Source: Lentisphaerota bacterium (lineage in GTDB: Bacteria; Verrucomicrobiota; Lentisphaeria; Oligosphaerales; JABHEG01). Taken from it: a stretch of DNA of 64,000 nucleotides. The position numbers and the translations under genes are program-made. The stretch spans positions 33,488 through 97,487 of the forward strand of contig JABHEG010000099.1 in the NCBI GenBank assembly GCA_018676675.1. Direction: 5' to 3'. Of the stretch, positions 51,271 to 61,079 are shown piece by piece; the stretch's first letter is position 1, and every line of letters begins with the position of its first letter. The notes under the pieces are model-generated. The model was not told the origin of the DNA. It ran no database searches and saw only the letters and a program-made list of their open reading frames with translations.

Positions 51271-53292
51271 TCAGGGCCAGCGTATCGGCGGGGGCTTCGA
51301 CGACCTTTTCCATTGTGTCTGCATGCGCTCGAGTTCCTTGAAGTAGAAGTCCACGTAGTCTTCCTGGTCGTGCTTGCGCAATGGCCATCCGGGATACGCC
51401 CAACGGCAGCGGCCATTCAGGCGCAGCATCACGTCGAGCTGTTCGCGTATTGGAGAGCCGACCTGCTTCCAGGCTTCGCGCTTCTCCTGGGCGGACAGTG
51501 GTTTTCCCGTGGTTGGTTTCGGAGTTTCGGCGCCCTCGCGCAGCATCTGGTCGCCTTTGAGGGTGGCGATCGCGTTGCTGATCTTGTAGGTATTGATGAC
51601 GTAACGTAGGTAGGGATCCCTGGGGCCGCGGATGGTCTGACCTTCTCCTCGCAGGAGGAAATCCGAGTAGGAGTCGATGAAGGGGCAATACAGTTCGCAC
51701 TGCCGTAACGGCGGGTTGAGGGTGCAGTGTGTGTAGATAATCCCGTTGGCCCCTACGTCATCGCGCATGGCTCGGATGAACCGGTAGGTCTCCAGCCATT
51801 GGCCGTTGTAGTACAACCCGTCGAAGTACCAGCCGTCGAAGCCGTATTCTTTACGGAACTGCTTCATGTCCGCTATCGCGTCTTCCATGGGGATCTCAGC
51901 CCACACATAACTTGTCGGGTGACGGTAGCAGATGACCTCCATGCCGTGGTCGTGTGCGAGCTTGATGGCGGCCCGCAGTGCGGACGGATCTTTGACCTCG
52001 TACGGGGCGTGTGTGTGACCGGGATCGTGTTGCCGGTAGAGTGGCCCAGCGAAGTAAAACAGGACGTTCGCGTGTTCGGCGTAAGCCTTGAGTGCATCTT
52101 CGGGCGGGAACTTGTTCACGCACACGATGCGCTTGGTGAAGGACCGCTCCCAGTCGTAAGGACGTGCCGGACAGACAGCGAGAGCAAGCATCTCTCTCGC
52201 TGCAACGCGATGGGCGACAGCCCAGCCGGGCCGCTGCGTTTGCTCGGGATTCCGGGTGATCGCGGACCCCGCGGATTCCAGGCGGGGGCGGGCATGCGTT
52301 ACGAGCGAGAAGCCGCCGTCGTCGTCCAGGGCGAGCACATGGGGATCGACGCTGCGGTAATACGTGCAGCCGATGTTCGAAGCGAGCGTCGTCTCAAGGT
52401 CACGGTTTGTGGCGACGGTCACGAGCGAGTCGCCCTGGAACTCGAGAGCGATGCTGTCTCCGACGAAGATGGCGACATCCGCAGTCTGCGTCACCAGCTT
52501 CAGCTTCGGCAGGGGGGTGGGGAATGTCAGCGTTGCGACGAGGCGTTCCACGCCAATGCGTTGGCGGCACGCCATCGAGCCTGTGGTGTGGTTGAGCACG
52601 TACTCCGCGCCGGTTGTGCGCACGGTGAACGTTCCATCCTGTTCCTTCACCGATTCGACTCTCATGCCGAATGTGCTGGGGCGTCCGGGGAAGGCGACGG
52701 CGGTGCCCAGGTCCCAGTCCGGCGCGTCCGGGTAGCGCAGTTCACGGACCTGCACGTCGTCCACATAGACCGTATCCGCCCCGTTGGCGATCCAGATGAC
52801 GAGGCGGCCTCCGGCCAGATCGGGCCGGTTGCAGCGGAACGTGCCGCTGAATGTCTGCCAGCGGCCGGTGCCCTCGCCAGTGCGGATTGTGACCGGAGTC
52901 GCCCGGCCTGCGCTCCAGTTCTCGCTGCTCATGAGCCGTCTCCCCGGGGATCCCATCCAGTCGAGCCGCGCATACACGTAGCCCTGCCCATTTGTGCGTC
53001 TGGCCACCATGGAAAACTCGTAATAGGTCCGCGGCTTGAGCGGCACGAACTGCTGCACGACCGCGACCCAGTCTTTTCCCGCGCTGTTGTCCAGCATGAT
53101 GGCTTGTTTACCCTCTTTGACACTATCCGTGACGACTCTCGTCGTGCTGCTCCAGCCCTTTCGCCCCTCCTCGAAGTTCCCGTTGGCGACCAGATTGGGC
53201 CCAGTGGCCGTGGGGCCTGCTGCCCATGTGGTTGATGTGACAGCCAGAGCTGAGGCGAGCGTGTGGCAGACGCGGCGGGGAAGACTATGCAT
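51271..53292 (-). CDS. secreted TIM-barrel glycoside hydrolase-like protein with N-terminal CBM
   Basis: A 673-residue exported protein from ATG 53292 (GGAG upstream) with signal peptide LASALAVTSTTWAAG. A CBM4/9-like jelly-roll (about 30-185, NLVANGNFEEGRKGWSSTTR) precedes a beta-sandwich and a (beta/alpha)8 barrel (about 360-640). Barrel motifs include AHDHGMEVICYRHP and YGFDGWYFDGLYYNG, where the Asp residues after strand 4 resemble the nucleophile region of GH36/GH31-like alpha-galactosidases. The exact family is uncertain. The mature C-terminus is basic and proline-rich. It is convergent with the DUF4838 gene, with only 17 bases between stops, and upstream has a long gene-poor gap. Confidence 0.75.
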   Translation of the reverse strand: MHSLPRRVCHTLASALAVTSTTWAAGPTATGPNLVANGNFEEGRKGWSSTTRVVTDSVKEGKQAIMLDNSAGKDWVAVVQQFVPLKPRTYYEFSMVARRTNGQGYVYARLDWMGSPGRRLMSSENWSAGRATPVTIRTGEGTGRWQTFSGTFRCNRPDLAGGRLVIWIANGADTVYVDDVQVRELRYPDAPDWDLGTAVAFPGRPSTFGMRVESVKEQDGTFTVRTTGAEYVLNHTTGSMACRQRIGVERLVATLTFPTPLPKLKLVTQTADVAIFVGDSIALEFQGDSLVTVATNRDLETTLASNIGCTYYRSVDPHVLALDDDGGFSLVTHARPRLESAGSAITRNPEQTQRPGWAVAHRVAAREMLALAVCPARPYDWERSFTKRIVCVNKFPPEDALKAYAEHANVLFYFAGPLYRQHDPGHTHAPYEVKDPSALRAAIKLAHDHGMEVICYRHPTSYVWAEIPMEDAIADMKQFRKEYGFDGWYFDGLYYNGQWLETYRFIRAMRDDVGANGIIYTHCTLNPPLRQCELYCPFIDSYSDFLLRGEGQTIRGPRDPYLRYVINTYKISNAIATLKGDQMLREGAETPKPTTGKPLSAQEKREAWKQVGSPIREQLDVMLRLNGRCRWAYPGWPLRKHDQEDYVDFYFKELERMQTQWKRSSKPPPIRWP

Positions 53293-53621
53293 GGGGGGCT
53301 CTCCACGATTATGTCACTTGGGGGGAGCCCGCGGGTGTGTCTTGCGCACGATTGTCTCGTGCTCCCCACAATCAGGATGATAGCCTTTGCGTCACCCGTG
53401 TCAATGGCACACGCAGCACCGAAGCGCCTCTATAGGGGTGGGCGCACTACCATGTGGGCCCTCGGCGAGCAAGTTGTGTTTTGTCATCCCCTTTGGGATC
53501 TGTCGGTGGGCTGAGGCATTGGGGCGATGGGGATGAGTCGCGGGGTTAGACTCCCGCGAGTCCTTTTTCGTCGGGTCCCAGCTCGTGCATACTCAAGGCA
53601 CGCGGCAATGGGGATCTTGCC

Positions 53622-53874
53622 ATGCGCTGCCGGAATCGAGTGAGACCATCCGTTCTGCTGGTTCTACTGTTGTTGGCGGACGGCGCTGTTCGTGCTGACA
53701 CGATGGGTTCCATTGGAGTGTCACCTATGAGACCTATGCCGGCGTTGCCATCGGCGAGGATCTCTGGATTGCGACGTCGGCCAGGCTCGCCCGGGTGACG
53801 TCCAGGTGATCATTGCTCCGCGGCACTGGCGCTTTCTGAAGACTGGATCATTGTTCAGCTACAGGCTGACATAG
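53622..53874 (+). pseudogene. decayed secreted-protein gene
   Basis: ATG 53622 begins a good signal peptide (VRPSVLLVLLLLADGAVRAD). The frame then shifts: the next base-frame reads WSVTYETYAGVAIGEDLWIA with TSARLARV and stops, and a third frame gives VIIAPRHWRFLKTGSLFSYR to a stop at 53872-53874. Three sensible fragments in three frames over 250 bases indicate a remnant with two shifts and probably large internal loss. The family is not recognised. No frame here reaches 60 residues, so it is easily missed. Confidence 0.5.
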
Positions 53875-53923
53875 GCTGTAGCGCTGTCAGGGGCGAGAGA
53901 CAGCTGGAGACTTCGGTTTTATC

Positions 53924-55228
53924 ATGCAGAGTACGTTTCTCAAACCACACGCTACCCGGGCGACTCTCCTTTGTGTCCTGGTAGTGGGGTCCTGTCTTGG
54001 CCAAGAGAGCCTTGGGCCGGAGTCTGGGAGAAAGGGTGTCCCTATGCAGTATCGGGTTGAGGAAACTCAGTGTGGGCCGGACATCGTCTACAATGACTGG
54101 CGGATCCAGACTGGCCGCAAGGAACGGGCCGGTGGAGCCGTGCATTTCTTTGCCGAACCCAAGGCCCTGGTCAAGTGGGACACCTATCCGTACGGTGGCG
54201 GAGGAGACGTGGAGACGGTCTTGGCGTTTGGCTTCGATCGCTTCGGTCCGGATGGTCGCCTCTCGATCCGCTTCAACGACCGGAGGCGGACGCGGGATGT
54301 GATTGAGGGGTTCCGTGTCATAATCGATAGCCGGCATGTGACCGTCTACTGCAGGGACATCCAGATCGGCCAGCGTCCCACAGGCGAGATTGACCGGCAC
54401 CGGGTCGTGCGCGTGCGGCTCGCCACGCTGGCCGAGTCGTATGCCCTTTGGCTCGACGACGATGTCCTGGCCCAAGGGCGGATGTCGGCACCGTTCACCG
54501 ACAACGAGGGTGATTTCCTTCTTGAGCTTGAGAACGCTGACATGCGTCTGTTGACCTTTACAGAGCGCTTCATTGCCGCTGACCTGGATGTGCCGACTTG
54601 GCAGCGGGGGGAGTTGCTTTACCGGGAGGCGTTCGGTGCGCGTTCGCTTGCCGAGAACTGGATCGTCAACAAGGGGGAGCCCGGTTCGGGGGTTGACGTC
54701 GTAGACGGGGCGTTCGTTTTCCGGCACATGAGCAACAGCTTTATCGCGCAGCGATTCGAAGGCTCAGTTGTCATGGACTGCACTGCGACGCCGGTGCCGA
54801 CATCGGAGAAGTCTGCCGGGATTACAGACGCGATTTTCATCTGGATGCTTGACTGCCCCGATGGGGAGTTGGCCGAGTTCCTGGCTGAGCAGGAAGGCGC
54901 CAGCCTGGGGAACCTAACCGATTTGCCGTTCTACTGGGTCGACTTTGGGGGGACGAACAACGTCACGACTCGCTTGCGTAAGAACCCTCGTCGGCACATG
55001 ATTCGTCAGTTCACGGATCGTGCACGTCTGCTCGAACGTGATCGGAGCTACCGTGTCTCGGTGGTCCAGAATGGACACTTCGTTGAGTTCTGGGTCGATG
55101 GGAAACGTTGGATGGCGGCGTACGATCCCGATCCGCACAGCGCAGGCCACGTGGGGTTCCGGGCGTACTGCGCTGACCTCAGGGTCGAGAGCATTGAGGT
55201 CTGGCGTGTCGTGCCGCCAAGGCGCTAA
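53924..55228 (+). CDS. lipoprotein with DUF6250-like domain
   Basis: A 434-residue exported protein. LLCVLVVGSCLGQES looks like a lipoprotein signal. The N-terminal half (about 40-215) is a concanavalin-like fold with Arg-rich strands (GRLSIRFNDRRRTRDVIEGF). The C-terminal half fits the DUF6250 glucanase-like fold: YREAFGARSLAENWIV, LPFYWVDFGGTNNVTTRLRK, and closing QNGHFVEFWVDGKRWMAAYD. DUF6250 proteins are found beside glycan-degradation genes; catalysis is unproven, and binding is equally likely. ATG 53924 has a distant GGAGAC. The gene is separated from the next by a strong terminator-like hairpin. Confidence 0.78.
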   Translation: MQSTFLKPHATRATLLCVLVVGSCLGQESLGPESGRKGVPMQYRVEETQCGPDIVYNDWRIQTGRKERAGGAVHFFAEPKALVKWDTYPYGGGGDVETVLAFGFDRFGPDGRLSIRFNDRRRTRDVIEGFRVIIDSRHVTVYCRDIQIGQRPTGEIDRHRVVRVRLATLAESYALWLDDDVLAQGRMSAPFTDNEGDFLLELENADMRLLTFTERFIAADLDVPTWQRGELLYREAFGARSLAENWIVNKGEPGSGVDVVDGAFVFRHMSNSFIAQRFEGSVVMDCTATPVPTSEKSAGITDAIFIWMLDCPDGELAEFLAEQEGASLGNLTDLPFYWVDFGGTNNVTTRLRKNPRRHMIRQFTDRARLLERDRSYRVSVVQNGHFVEFWVDGKRWMAAYDPDPHSAGHVGFRAYCADLRVESIEVWRVVPPRR

Positions 55229-55291
55229 AGGCCGCGCTGCCGTCCGGACTTCAGACGGTGTCCCGGTCACCGCCGAACCGTCCCTGCGTGT

Positions 55292-55317
55292 CCGCCTCCT
55301 GATCGCGAAGGAGGCGG
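55292..55317 (+). terminator. terminator-like hairpin between the DUF6250 and DUF4838 genes
   Basis: CCGCCTCCT-gatcgcga-AGGAGGCGG is a perfect 9-bp GC-rich stem with an 8-base loop, followed by a moderately T-rich CCGTTGTTTCTCTCT. It lies 64 bases after the DUF6250 stop and would end that transcript. The right arm also contains an AGGAGG motif, but 43 bases before the next start. Confidence 0.6.
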
Positions 55318-55359
55318 CCGTTGTTTCTCTCTGAATGCCACACATATGGAGACAGCCCT

Positions 55360-58300
55360 ATGCGCTGCGTCGCTCCCATTGTCCTGATTGCTCTCTTGCC
55401 ATTGGTTTCCAGTCGGGCCCAGATTCCTCTCGTCAAGAACAGAGGCAGCGCCTACGAGATCGTCGTCGCGCCTGACGCGGTGCGCCCGGTCACTTTCGCT
55501 GCTTCCGAACTTCAGAGCTTTGTGGAGCGTTCCACCGGTGTGAGGCTACCCATCGTGGCTGAACCGAGCGCGGAAGCCGGGCATGTTTTCGTCGGCCCCA
55601 ATCCTGCTTCATCTGCCGCCGGGGTGGTGGCAGCCGATCTGCCACCGGAGGGGTTCCACCTCCGCACGATAGGTCGTGACATCCACGTCATCGGTCGCGA
55701 CACGGACGGGAATCCGAAGGTCGTCAAGCCGTGGATGGCCACACAGTGCGGCACCCTTTACGGCGTCTACGAACTGCTTGAGCGCCACGTCGGGGTCATG
55801 TTTTGCTGGCACGATGACTTGGGGACGGTGGTCCCGCAGCAGAAGGACATCGTTATTCCTTCGTTCGAGACCACTCAGGCGCCGACCTGGGAGTATCGGG
55901 CCCTGTCGTACAGCCCTGCAGGAGCGACCCGCACGCTTTTCGGACGGCGTCTGCGCCTGGGGAGCCCTTTCACGATCGTCCACAGCCACAATTGGTTCCG
56001 GATCTGCCCGGTCGATACCTACGGCAAGACGAATCCCGAGTATTTCGCTGAGGTCGACGGGAAACGTCAGGCCCGATACTACCTGGGGCACCATGGGGGG
56101 CAGGTCTGCACCAGCAATCCCGCCGTCATTGATCTCTTTGTGAAAGCTGCCTGCGACTACTTCAAGGAGCGCCCGACCCAGGGCATGTTCTCCATGTCAC
56201 CCAACGATGGCGGCGGATTCTGTGAGTGCGCTGACTGCCGCGCACTGGACGCCGGAGATGTGGATCCGCAGAATCCCGAGAAAACCATCCTCACGGATAG
56301 GATGCTTCGCTTCTACAACACGATCGCCACGGAGGTAGCCAAGGTCCATCCGGATAAGCTCCTGGGCGCCTATATTTACGGTAACTACACACGGCCGCCT
56401 CTGCGCGAGAAGATCCACCCCAGCCTGTTCCTGGTCAACGCGACGAATTCAGCTCATACGCATGGCGTCGACTGGGCTCAGGAGCAACAGTTCGAGGAGA
56501 AATGGGCCGGGCTGAGCAAACACTTCGTCAAGTACGATATCTACTATCGCAGTCCATCCTCTATCCATCTCATGGCCCCGGTTACCGGGCACATGATCGA
56601 GAAGATCAAAGCGGAGCAAGCCAGCGGCCTGCAGGGCGGTTATCTGTACATCGGTCAGACCTACGAGCAATTGGGGGCCGGCCACTACCTGCTCGCAAAG
56701 ATGATGTGGGACAAACATGCGGACGCGCGTGCTCTGGAACGGCGGTACTACAACGCACTCTACGGGGTGGCCGGACCCGATGTTCTCGCCTACTATGGTC
56801 TCCTTGAGAGGCGCTCCCGACAGACTCGCCTCAACGGTGTGGATGTGGACGAACCGGCGATCAAACAGTTGCTGCAGCAGAACTTCGGCGGCGGGTCACC
56901 AGCCTTCATTATTGCCGCGTATTGGCCGATCCTGAAGGATGCGGAGGCCTTGCTCAGTCAAGCCCGGAAACGTGATCTTCTCGACTTGCAGCGCCAACGC
57001 CTGCAACGCCTCCACGATCACCATCAGATGTTGGCTTCCACGGTCCGTGGTATGATCGCTTCCGGTCGCCTGGAAGCACAGGCTCGTTTCGATCCAGCCG
57101 ATGTCGCCATGCTGAAGAAGGCAGTTGAGGAACGTGAAGCGGCCAAGCAACGAATGCGGCCCTACGCCCCGACGCTGATGGCCTATCTTGAGAGAGGCGA
57201 CAAGAAGGAGACGGCCCGGGTATCGCCGGACGGCGCCTTCTACCAGCTGACGCGCAAAGGGAAGCGGGATTCGCTCCCGGCCGTGCGGTGTCCGGACGCC
57301 CCGGTGCTCGACGGCCTTGGGACGGATGACGCCTGGACGCGAGCTCCTGTCCACTACCTCGTGCTTGCCAAGAGCGCGGCCTCTTCGAGTCTCGGGGCCA
57401 GGGCGAAAGTGACCTATGACAATGCTCACCTCTATGTTTTCGTTGAAGGGCGTGAGGCGGATTCGGGCAAGCTGTTGTCCTCCTGTGCCGGGGCTGACGA
57501 TGCCTCGGTGTTCAGCGACGACAATGTGGAAGTGTTCCTACAGCCGCCGGGCGATGCCTACTATCACATCGCGGTTGGCGCCGGGGGGGGAACGTTCGAC
57601 GCGTCCCACCCAACGGGTGTCGCTGCGGTTTCAGATCCGGCCTGGGAATCCGGGGTGCGGTCAGCCGTGGTAGTATCTGAGCATTCCTGGTCCGTGGAGA
57701 TGGCCCTGCCATTCTCGGCTGTCGGCGGTGTCCCCGGCCCGGGGTGGACATTGAATGTCTACCGGACGCGTCGCGGCAATGTCGAACCGGATGAGTACAC
57801 CGCTGTTTCACCGACTTTCGGGGGGTACCACTTGCCCAAACGTTTCGCCGAGCTGGAGTTTGTGGATGCAGTGGATGTACCGGTTCTGCGGTATGGAACT
57901 CTGGATGACGTGTCGGCCGACAACGCCCCCAAACGACTGCGAGCTGGTGGCCGAGGGGCGTACACGGTCGAGCTGGTTTCGGATCAGGTGTTTTGCGGTG
58001 TGGCCGCTGCGCACCTCACCGTTGGCAAGGAGGGGCTCGGCCAGATCACGTTGACCGCGGGTGTTGAAGAAAATACGGCCTACCGGCTCGTCACCACACA
58101 CATGAACGCCGTGGCATCGCTGCGTTCGGGCGTGCGGGCACAGGCCCCCATCACTCGAGTTATTTTCCGCGGAACCGACGGGAAAGCGGTGACTGAGACC
58201 AGGAAATACTCCTGGTACGGATCGAACGCCCTGGACAGTCCGGGGACGTGGCGCACGATGCCGCACGTTTTCACCACGCCTCCTCGCACGACCCAGATCA

Positions 58301-58368
58301 GCTTCACGCTCTTTTTCCACCATCCGGGCGAGTATTGGCTTGATGAGATGCGGCTCGAGAAGATGTAG
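55360..58368 (+). CDS. DUF4838 family protein with CBM9-like module
   Basis: A protein of 1,002 residues from ATG 55360 (GGAGA upstream) with signal peptide IVLIALLPLVSSRAQ. The N-terminal domain (about 20-170, RPVTFAASELQSFVERSTGV and TQCGTLYGVYELLERHVGV) resembles the GH67/GH20 accessory fold. The DUF4838 barrel follows with MSPNDGGGFCECADCRALDA and FRICPVDTYGKTNPEYFA. A helical stretch then leads to a CBM9-like module (about 640-830, APVLDGLGTDDAWTRAP, FSDDNVEVFLQPPGDAY) and a final jelly-roll (EYWLDEMRLEKM). It is the closest relative here of the CBM9 remnant just downstream. A substrate-binding or glycosidase role in glycan breakdown is inferred. Confidence 0.85.
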   Translation: MRCVAPIVLIALLPLVSSRAQIPLVKNRGSAYEIVVAPDAVRPVTFAASELQSFVERSTGVRLPIVAEPSAEAGHVFVGPNPASSAAGVVAADLPPEGFHLRTIGRDIHVIGRDTDGNPKVVKPWMATQCGTLYGVYELLERHVGVMFCWHDDLGTVVPQQKDIVIPSFETTQAPTWEYRALSYSPAGATRTLFGRRLRLGSPFTIVHSHNWFRICPVDTYGKTNPEYFAEVDGKRQARYYLGHHGGQVCTSNPAVIDLFVKAACDYFKERPTQGMFSMSPNDGGGFCECADCRALDAGDVDPQNPEKTILTDRMLRFYNTIATEVAKVHPDKLLGAYIYGNYTRPPLREKIHPSLFLVNATNSAHTHGVDWAQEQQFEEKWAGLSKHFVKYDIYYRSPSSIHLMAPVTGHMIEKIKAEQASGLQGGYLYIGQTYEQLGAGHYLLAKMMWDKHADARALERRYYNALYGVAGPDVLAYYGLLERRSRQTRLNGVDVDEPAIKQLLQQNFGGGSPAFIIAAYWPILKDAEALLSQARKRDLLDLQRQRLQRLHDHHQMLASTVRGMIASGRLEAQARFDPADVAMLKKAVEEREAAKQRMRPYAPTLMAYLERGDKKETARVSPDGAFYQLTRKGKRDSLPAVRCPDAPVLDGLGTDDAWTRAPVHYLVLAKSAASSSLGARAKVTYDNAHLYVFVEGREADSGKLLSSCAGADDASVFSDDNVEVFLQPPGDAYYHIAVGAGGGTFDASHPTGVAAVSDPAWESGVRSAVVVSEHSWSVEMALPFSAVGGVPGPGWTLNVYRTRRGNVEPDEYTAVSPTFGGYHLPKRFAELEFVDAVDVPVLRYGTLDDVSADNAPKRLRAGGRGAYTVELVSDQVFCGVAAAHLTVGKEGLGQITLTAGVEENTAYRLVTTHMNAVASLRSGVRAQAPITRVIFRGTDGKAVTETRKYSWYGSNALDSPGTWRTMPHVFTTPPRTTQISFTLFFHHPGEYWLDEMRLEKM

Positions 58369-58449
58369 GTGTGAAGAGAATGGCGTCTCTCGGCCAGACA
58401 TGGAGTCACCCATTCGCCTGCCGACCCGACAGCGAAAGGTGGGCCACGG

Positions 58450-58667
58450 ATGATACCCGGTAAGGGAAGCATAACCGCGGGGCTCGTCTTCCTCGCTTGG
58501 GCCCCGATGGCACACGACTGTGCATGCACTTGGGCTTACGACCGTGCGAACGCAGACGCCTCCGTCGGTCGAGGGCAGACTTGAGGAGTCCTGTTGGCAA
58601 GACGCTCCAGTGGCGACCGACTTCTCCGTTCTTGTCACCCCCGTCGCTGCTGCCGGTGAGACCGCGT
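58450..58667 (+). pseudogene. remnant of a secreted CBM9-containing protein
   Basis: ATG 58450 (preceded by AAAGGTGG) starts a signal peptide, MIPGKGSITAGLVFLAWAPM, followed by a short run and a stop. In the adjacent frame, PPSVEGRLEESCWQDAPVAT and DFSVLVTPVAAAGETASTS match the opening of CBM9-like modules (the xVDGxLDExxWxxA box). The homology stops at the end of the convergent DUF4838 gene at 58668. A frameshift plus 3' loss indicates a truncated gene, probably broken when the convergent gene was placed here. Confidence 0.55.
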
Positions 58668-61079
58668 CTACTTCCCGTCTTCTTGGGGCTTTACCAGAAT
58701 CAGCCGATCGATGTAAACGCCGTTCGGGGCATTGGCACTCCCGTGCGGGTAAGCCGGCCCGTCCAGCTTGATCGAGACGTACAGATCCCATTCCTGGGAC
58801 ATGTTCGTTGGGTCGTGGAACTGCCCCAATTCCTGGCTGATCTGCCAGGACCTGGTGAACCAGAACCGGCCGCGAACAGGGATCTTGGTGCGCGGCAGCT
58901 TGTAGGTGTAGTAGCCTTTCCCCGGGACGGCGTCCCGAAACACTTGAAAGCCGACGGAGGTCCCCGCGTCTGGGTCATAAACGCCCATGGTGACGGGCAT
59001 CTCTTCAGCCGTCATCCGTGCCGAAGCGATGCCGAACACCGAGTCAGGGTCGTCAACCAACTCAGGCACTTGAATGCGGTCCAACTGGTACCCGGGGATG
59101 TCGAAGACCCGATCAGGCGGCAACTGCCGGAACTGGGCGGGTAACGGTGCGTAGTCGTTGCCAAGAGCCAGCCGATTCACGTACGTCTCGGTCAATTCGG
59201 CCAGAGTGTAGTGAAACCGTGGTTTGTGTTTCGCAGATGTGGCCCGAGCCTGCCAGAACGGATTGCGGGTCACCTGCAATTGTGCGGTGGCACGATCTCG
59301 CACTGCGCTGCTCTTGAACGGGAATTTCTCGATCCGGTTTCCTCGCCGGACGAATTCTTCAGAGAGAGACGTTCTTGCGGACAGCGTAATGATGTCTGCC
59401 CAGATGCGGGCGTCCTTCACTCGCTCCAAGTACTCGGGTTGAGCGCGCACGGCCGCTTCGGCCTGGTCATAGAGTGCGTGCATCGTCTCCGCGAACGCGT
59501 AGTCCACCATTCGGCTCGGCCAGAGGTGCAGACGTTCACGCTGCAACCGGACGTACTCGAACAGGTGCTTACCAGCGTCTCCGTAATAGCCTTCCATGAA
59601 ATCGCGGATGAGTGTGAGGATGTCCTGATCGGGGTCCTGCATCAGCTTGGCATACAGCCAGAGCCGCATCGCGTAGAACTCTTGGACCATGTCCAGGCTG
59701 AAATCGATCTCATCCTCCTCGAAGACCCCGGTGACCGCGCCAAGCCGTTTGCAGTAGCGAAGTTGCTCCTGGATACGGAAGTATATGGGGGCCAGGAAAG
59801 GGCGGGCCCGAACTTCGGCGTAATCCCAGACCTCGAGCTTTCTGCAGGCCTTCGCCCACTCGGCCAATCGTGGGTTGCTGTAAGCGATCCCGTTCTCGAC
59901 CTTCTCCAGCCTGATGCGCTGTGAATTGAGCAGGCAGGCAACGATGATGATGTTGTCAGCGGCGCGGGTTTGCACTGGCGGCTTGGCCGCGAACGAATAG
60001 GCGATTGTCCGCAAGCGGTTGTCCGGGAACTCGCTGAGGATGCCGACTGCGAGTTCGTTCAGGAAATCGAGATACAGGTCCGTCCAACTGGTCTGCTTTG
60101 CGAACTCCGCACACGTGGCGCAGTCGCAGACCGTCCGATTCCCGCCGTCATTCATCGCGACCATGAAGACGTGGATATCCGGTGCGGCGCGCATGCGCTC
60201 TTTCAGCTTTGCCAGGTACGCGCGACGCAGTTCCTTGTTGGTCAGGCACAGGTGGTTGCCGTCCCGACCGTTGGAGGGCACACGTACGCCGCGGCGTTCC
60301 GAGTACCACGCGGGGTGCTGCTCGAAATACTTGGCAGCAGGGAGATCGGCGGCAAATGTGTGCGGCGCCCCCCGGTAGAGATACGCGCCGCCACCGTAGA
60401 TGTCGCCGCCCGGAACAAACTCTCGTTGGCCGCGATTGTGGCGCCACCAGGTGTTGCGCGTTGGGCTGAGGCCGTTCCAGCGGTTGCGCACGCAGTATAG
60501 GGTCCACTGTTTCTTCTGCGTGTCCTCCCATTTGCGGCAAGGGAGACGGGCGTAGAGGTCGCGCATGGCGAACGCGGGTGCCTGGCGCACGTCCAGAACG
60601 GGCACCCGGCAGTCTTCCGCAGAGGGGACCACTTCACACCATGGTGCGTACCAACGGCAGCCCAACACATCCTCCAGCAACCCATAGACGGCATAGAGCG
60701 TGCCCCGGGGGCGCCCGCCTGTGATGACCAGATTGCCGTCTACCGTGCGCAGGACCGATTCCTCTTCGCCCAGTGCTGCCACGTCAATCTTGTGGTCTGC
60801 CGCAAAGCCCGTCTGTCCCAGGTAGATGTTTGGACTGTCGGTTGCCGCCCGTGATTCGTCGATAACCGCGAACTCCGCACCTGTGACCTTTGCCAGGTAG
60901 GTTTGGAGCTCGTCAGCCGCTGTGCGTTCGGCCGGAATGGCGTCCGCGTGAATGACAATGGACATCAGCGCCTTGCCGTCCCTTGCGAGAGCCGCACCGA
61001 CCTCCGCGCTTGTCCGTGCCGTTGCGCCTGCCAAGAGCAGGATTCCGGCAACGACCTCGATCAACCCGTTTCGTGCCAT
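58668..61079 (-). CDS. DUF4838 family protein
   Basis: An 803-residue protein from ATG 61079 (GGAGA seven bases upstream); an ATG at 61097 adds six residues containing that site. The signal peptide is VVAGILLLAGATARTSAE. The N-terminal GH67-like domain contains PAERTAADELQTYLAKVTGA and PRGTLYAVYGLLEDVLGCRW. The DUF4838 barrel has TVCDCATCAEFAK, a CxCxxC motif shared with the other two family members (CECDGC, CECADC), and MVAMNDGGNR. The C-terminal 130 residues are a beta-sandwich, VPGKGYYTYKLPRTKIPVRG. It lacks the LamG and CBM9 modules of its paralogues. It is preceded on the same strand by the sulfatase, 177 bases upstream. Confidence 0.85.
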   Translation of the reverse strand: MARNGLIEVVAGILLLAGATARTSAEVGAALARDGKALMSIVIHADAIPAERTAADELQTYLAKVTGAEFAVIDESRAATDSPNIYLGQTGFAADHKIDVAALGEEESVLRTVDGNLVITGGRPRGTLYAVYGLLEDVLGCRWYAPWCEVVPSAEDCRVPVLDVRQAPAFAMRDLYARLPCRKWEDTQKKQWTLYCVRNRWNGLSPTRNTWWRHNRGQREFVPGGDIYGGGAYLYRGAPHTFAADLPAAKYFEQHPAWYSERRGVRVPSNGRDGNHLCLTNKELRRAYLAKLKERMRAAPDIHVFMVAMNDGGNRTVCDCATCAEFAKQTSWTDLYLDFLNELAVGILSEFPDNRLRTIAYSFAAKPPVQTRAADNIIIVACLLNSQRIRLEKVENGIAYSNPRLAEWAKACRKLEVWDYAEVRARPFLAPIYFRIQEQLRYCKRLGAVTGVFEEDEIDFSLDMVQEFYAMRLWLYAKLMQDPDQDILTLIRDFMEGYYGDAGKHLFEYVRLQRERLHLWPSRMVDYAFAETMHALYDQAEAAVRAQPEYLERVKDARIWADIITLSARTSLSEEFVRRGNRIEKFPFKSSAVRDRATAQLQVTRNPFWQARATSAKHKPRFHYTLAELTETYVNRLALGNDYAPLPAQFRQLPPDRVFDIPGYQLDRIQVPELVDDPDSVFGIASARMTAEEMPVTMGVYDPDAGTSVGFQVFRDAVPGKGYYTYKLPRTKIPVRGRFWFTRSWQISQELGQFHDPTNMSQEWDLYVSIKLDGPAYPHGSANAPNGVYIDRLILVKPQEDGK

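Noticed and set aside
55292..55317. Right arm AGGAGG of the hairpin as a ribosome site for the DUF4838 gene
   Set aside because: It is 43 bases before the chosen start; GGAGA just ahead of ATG 55360 fits better and the hairpin looks like a terminator.
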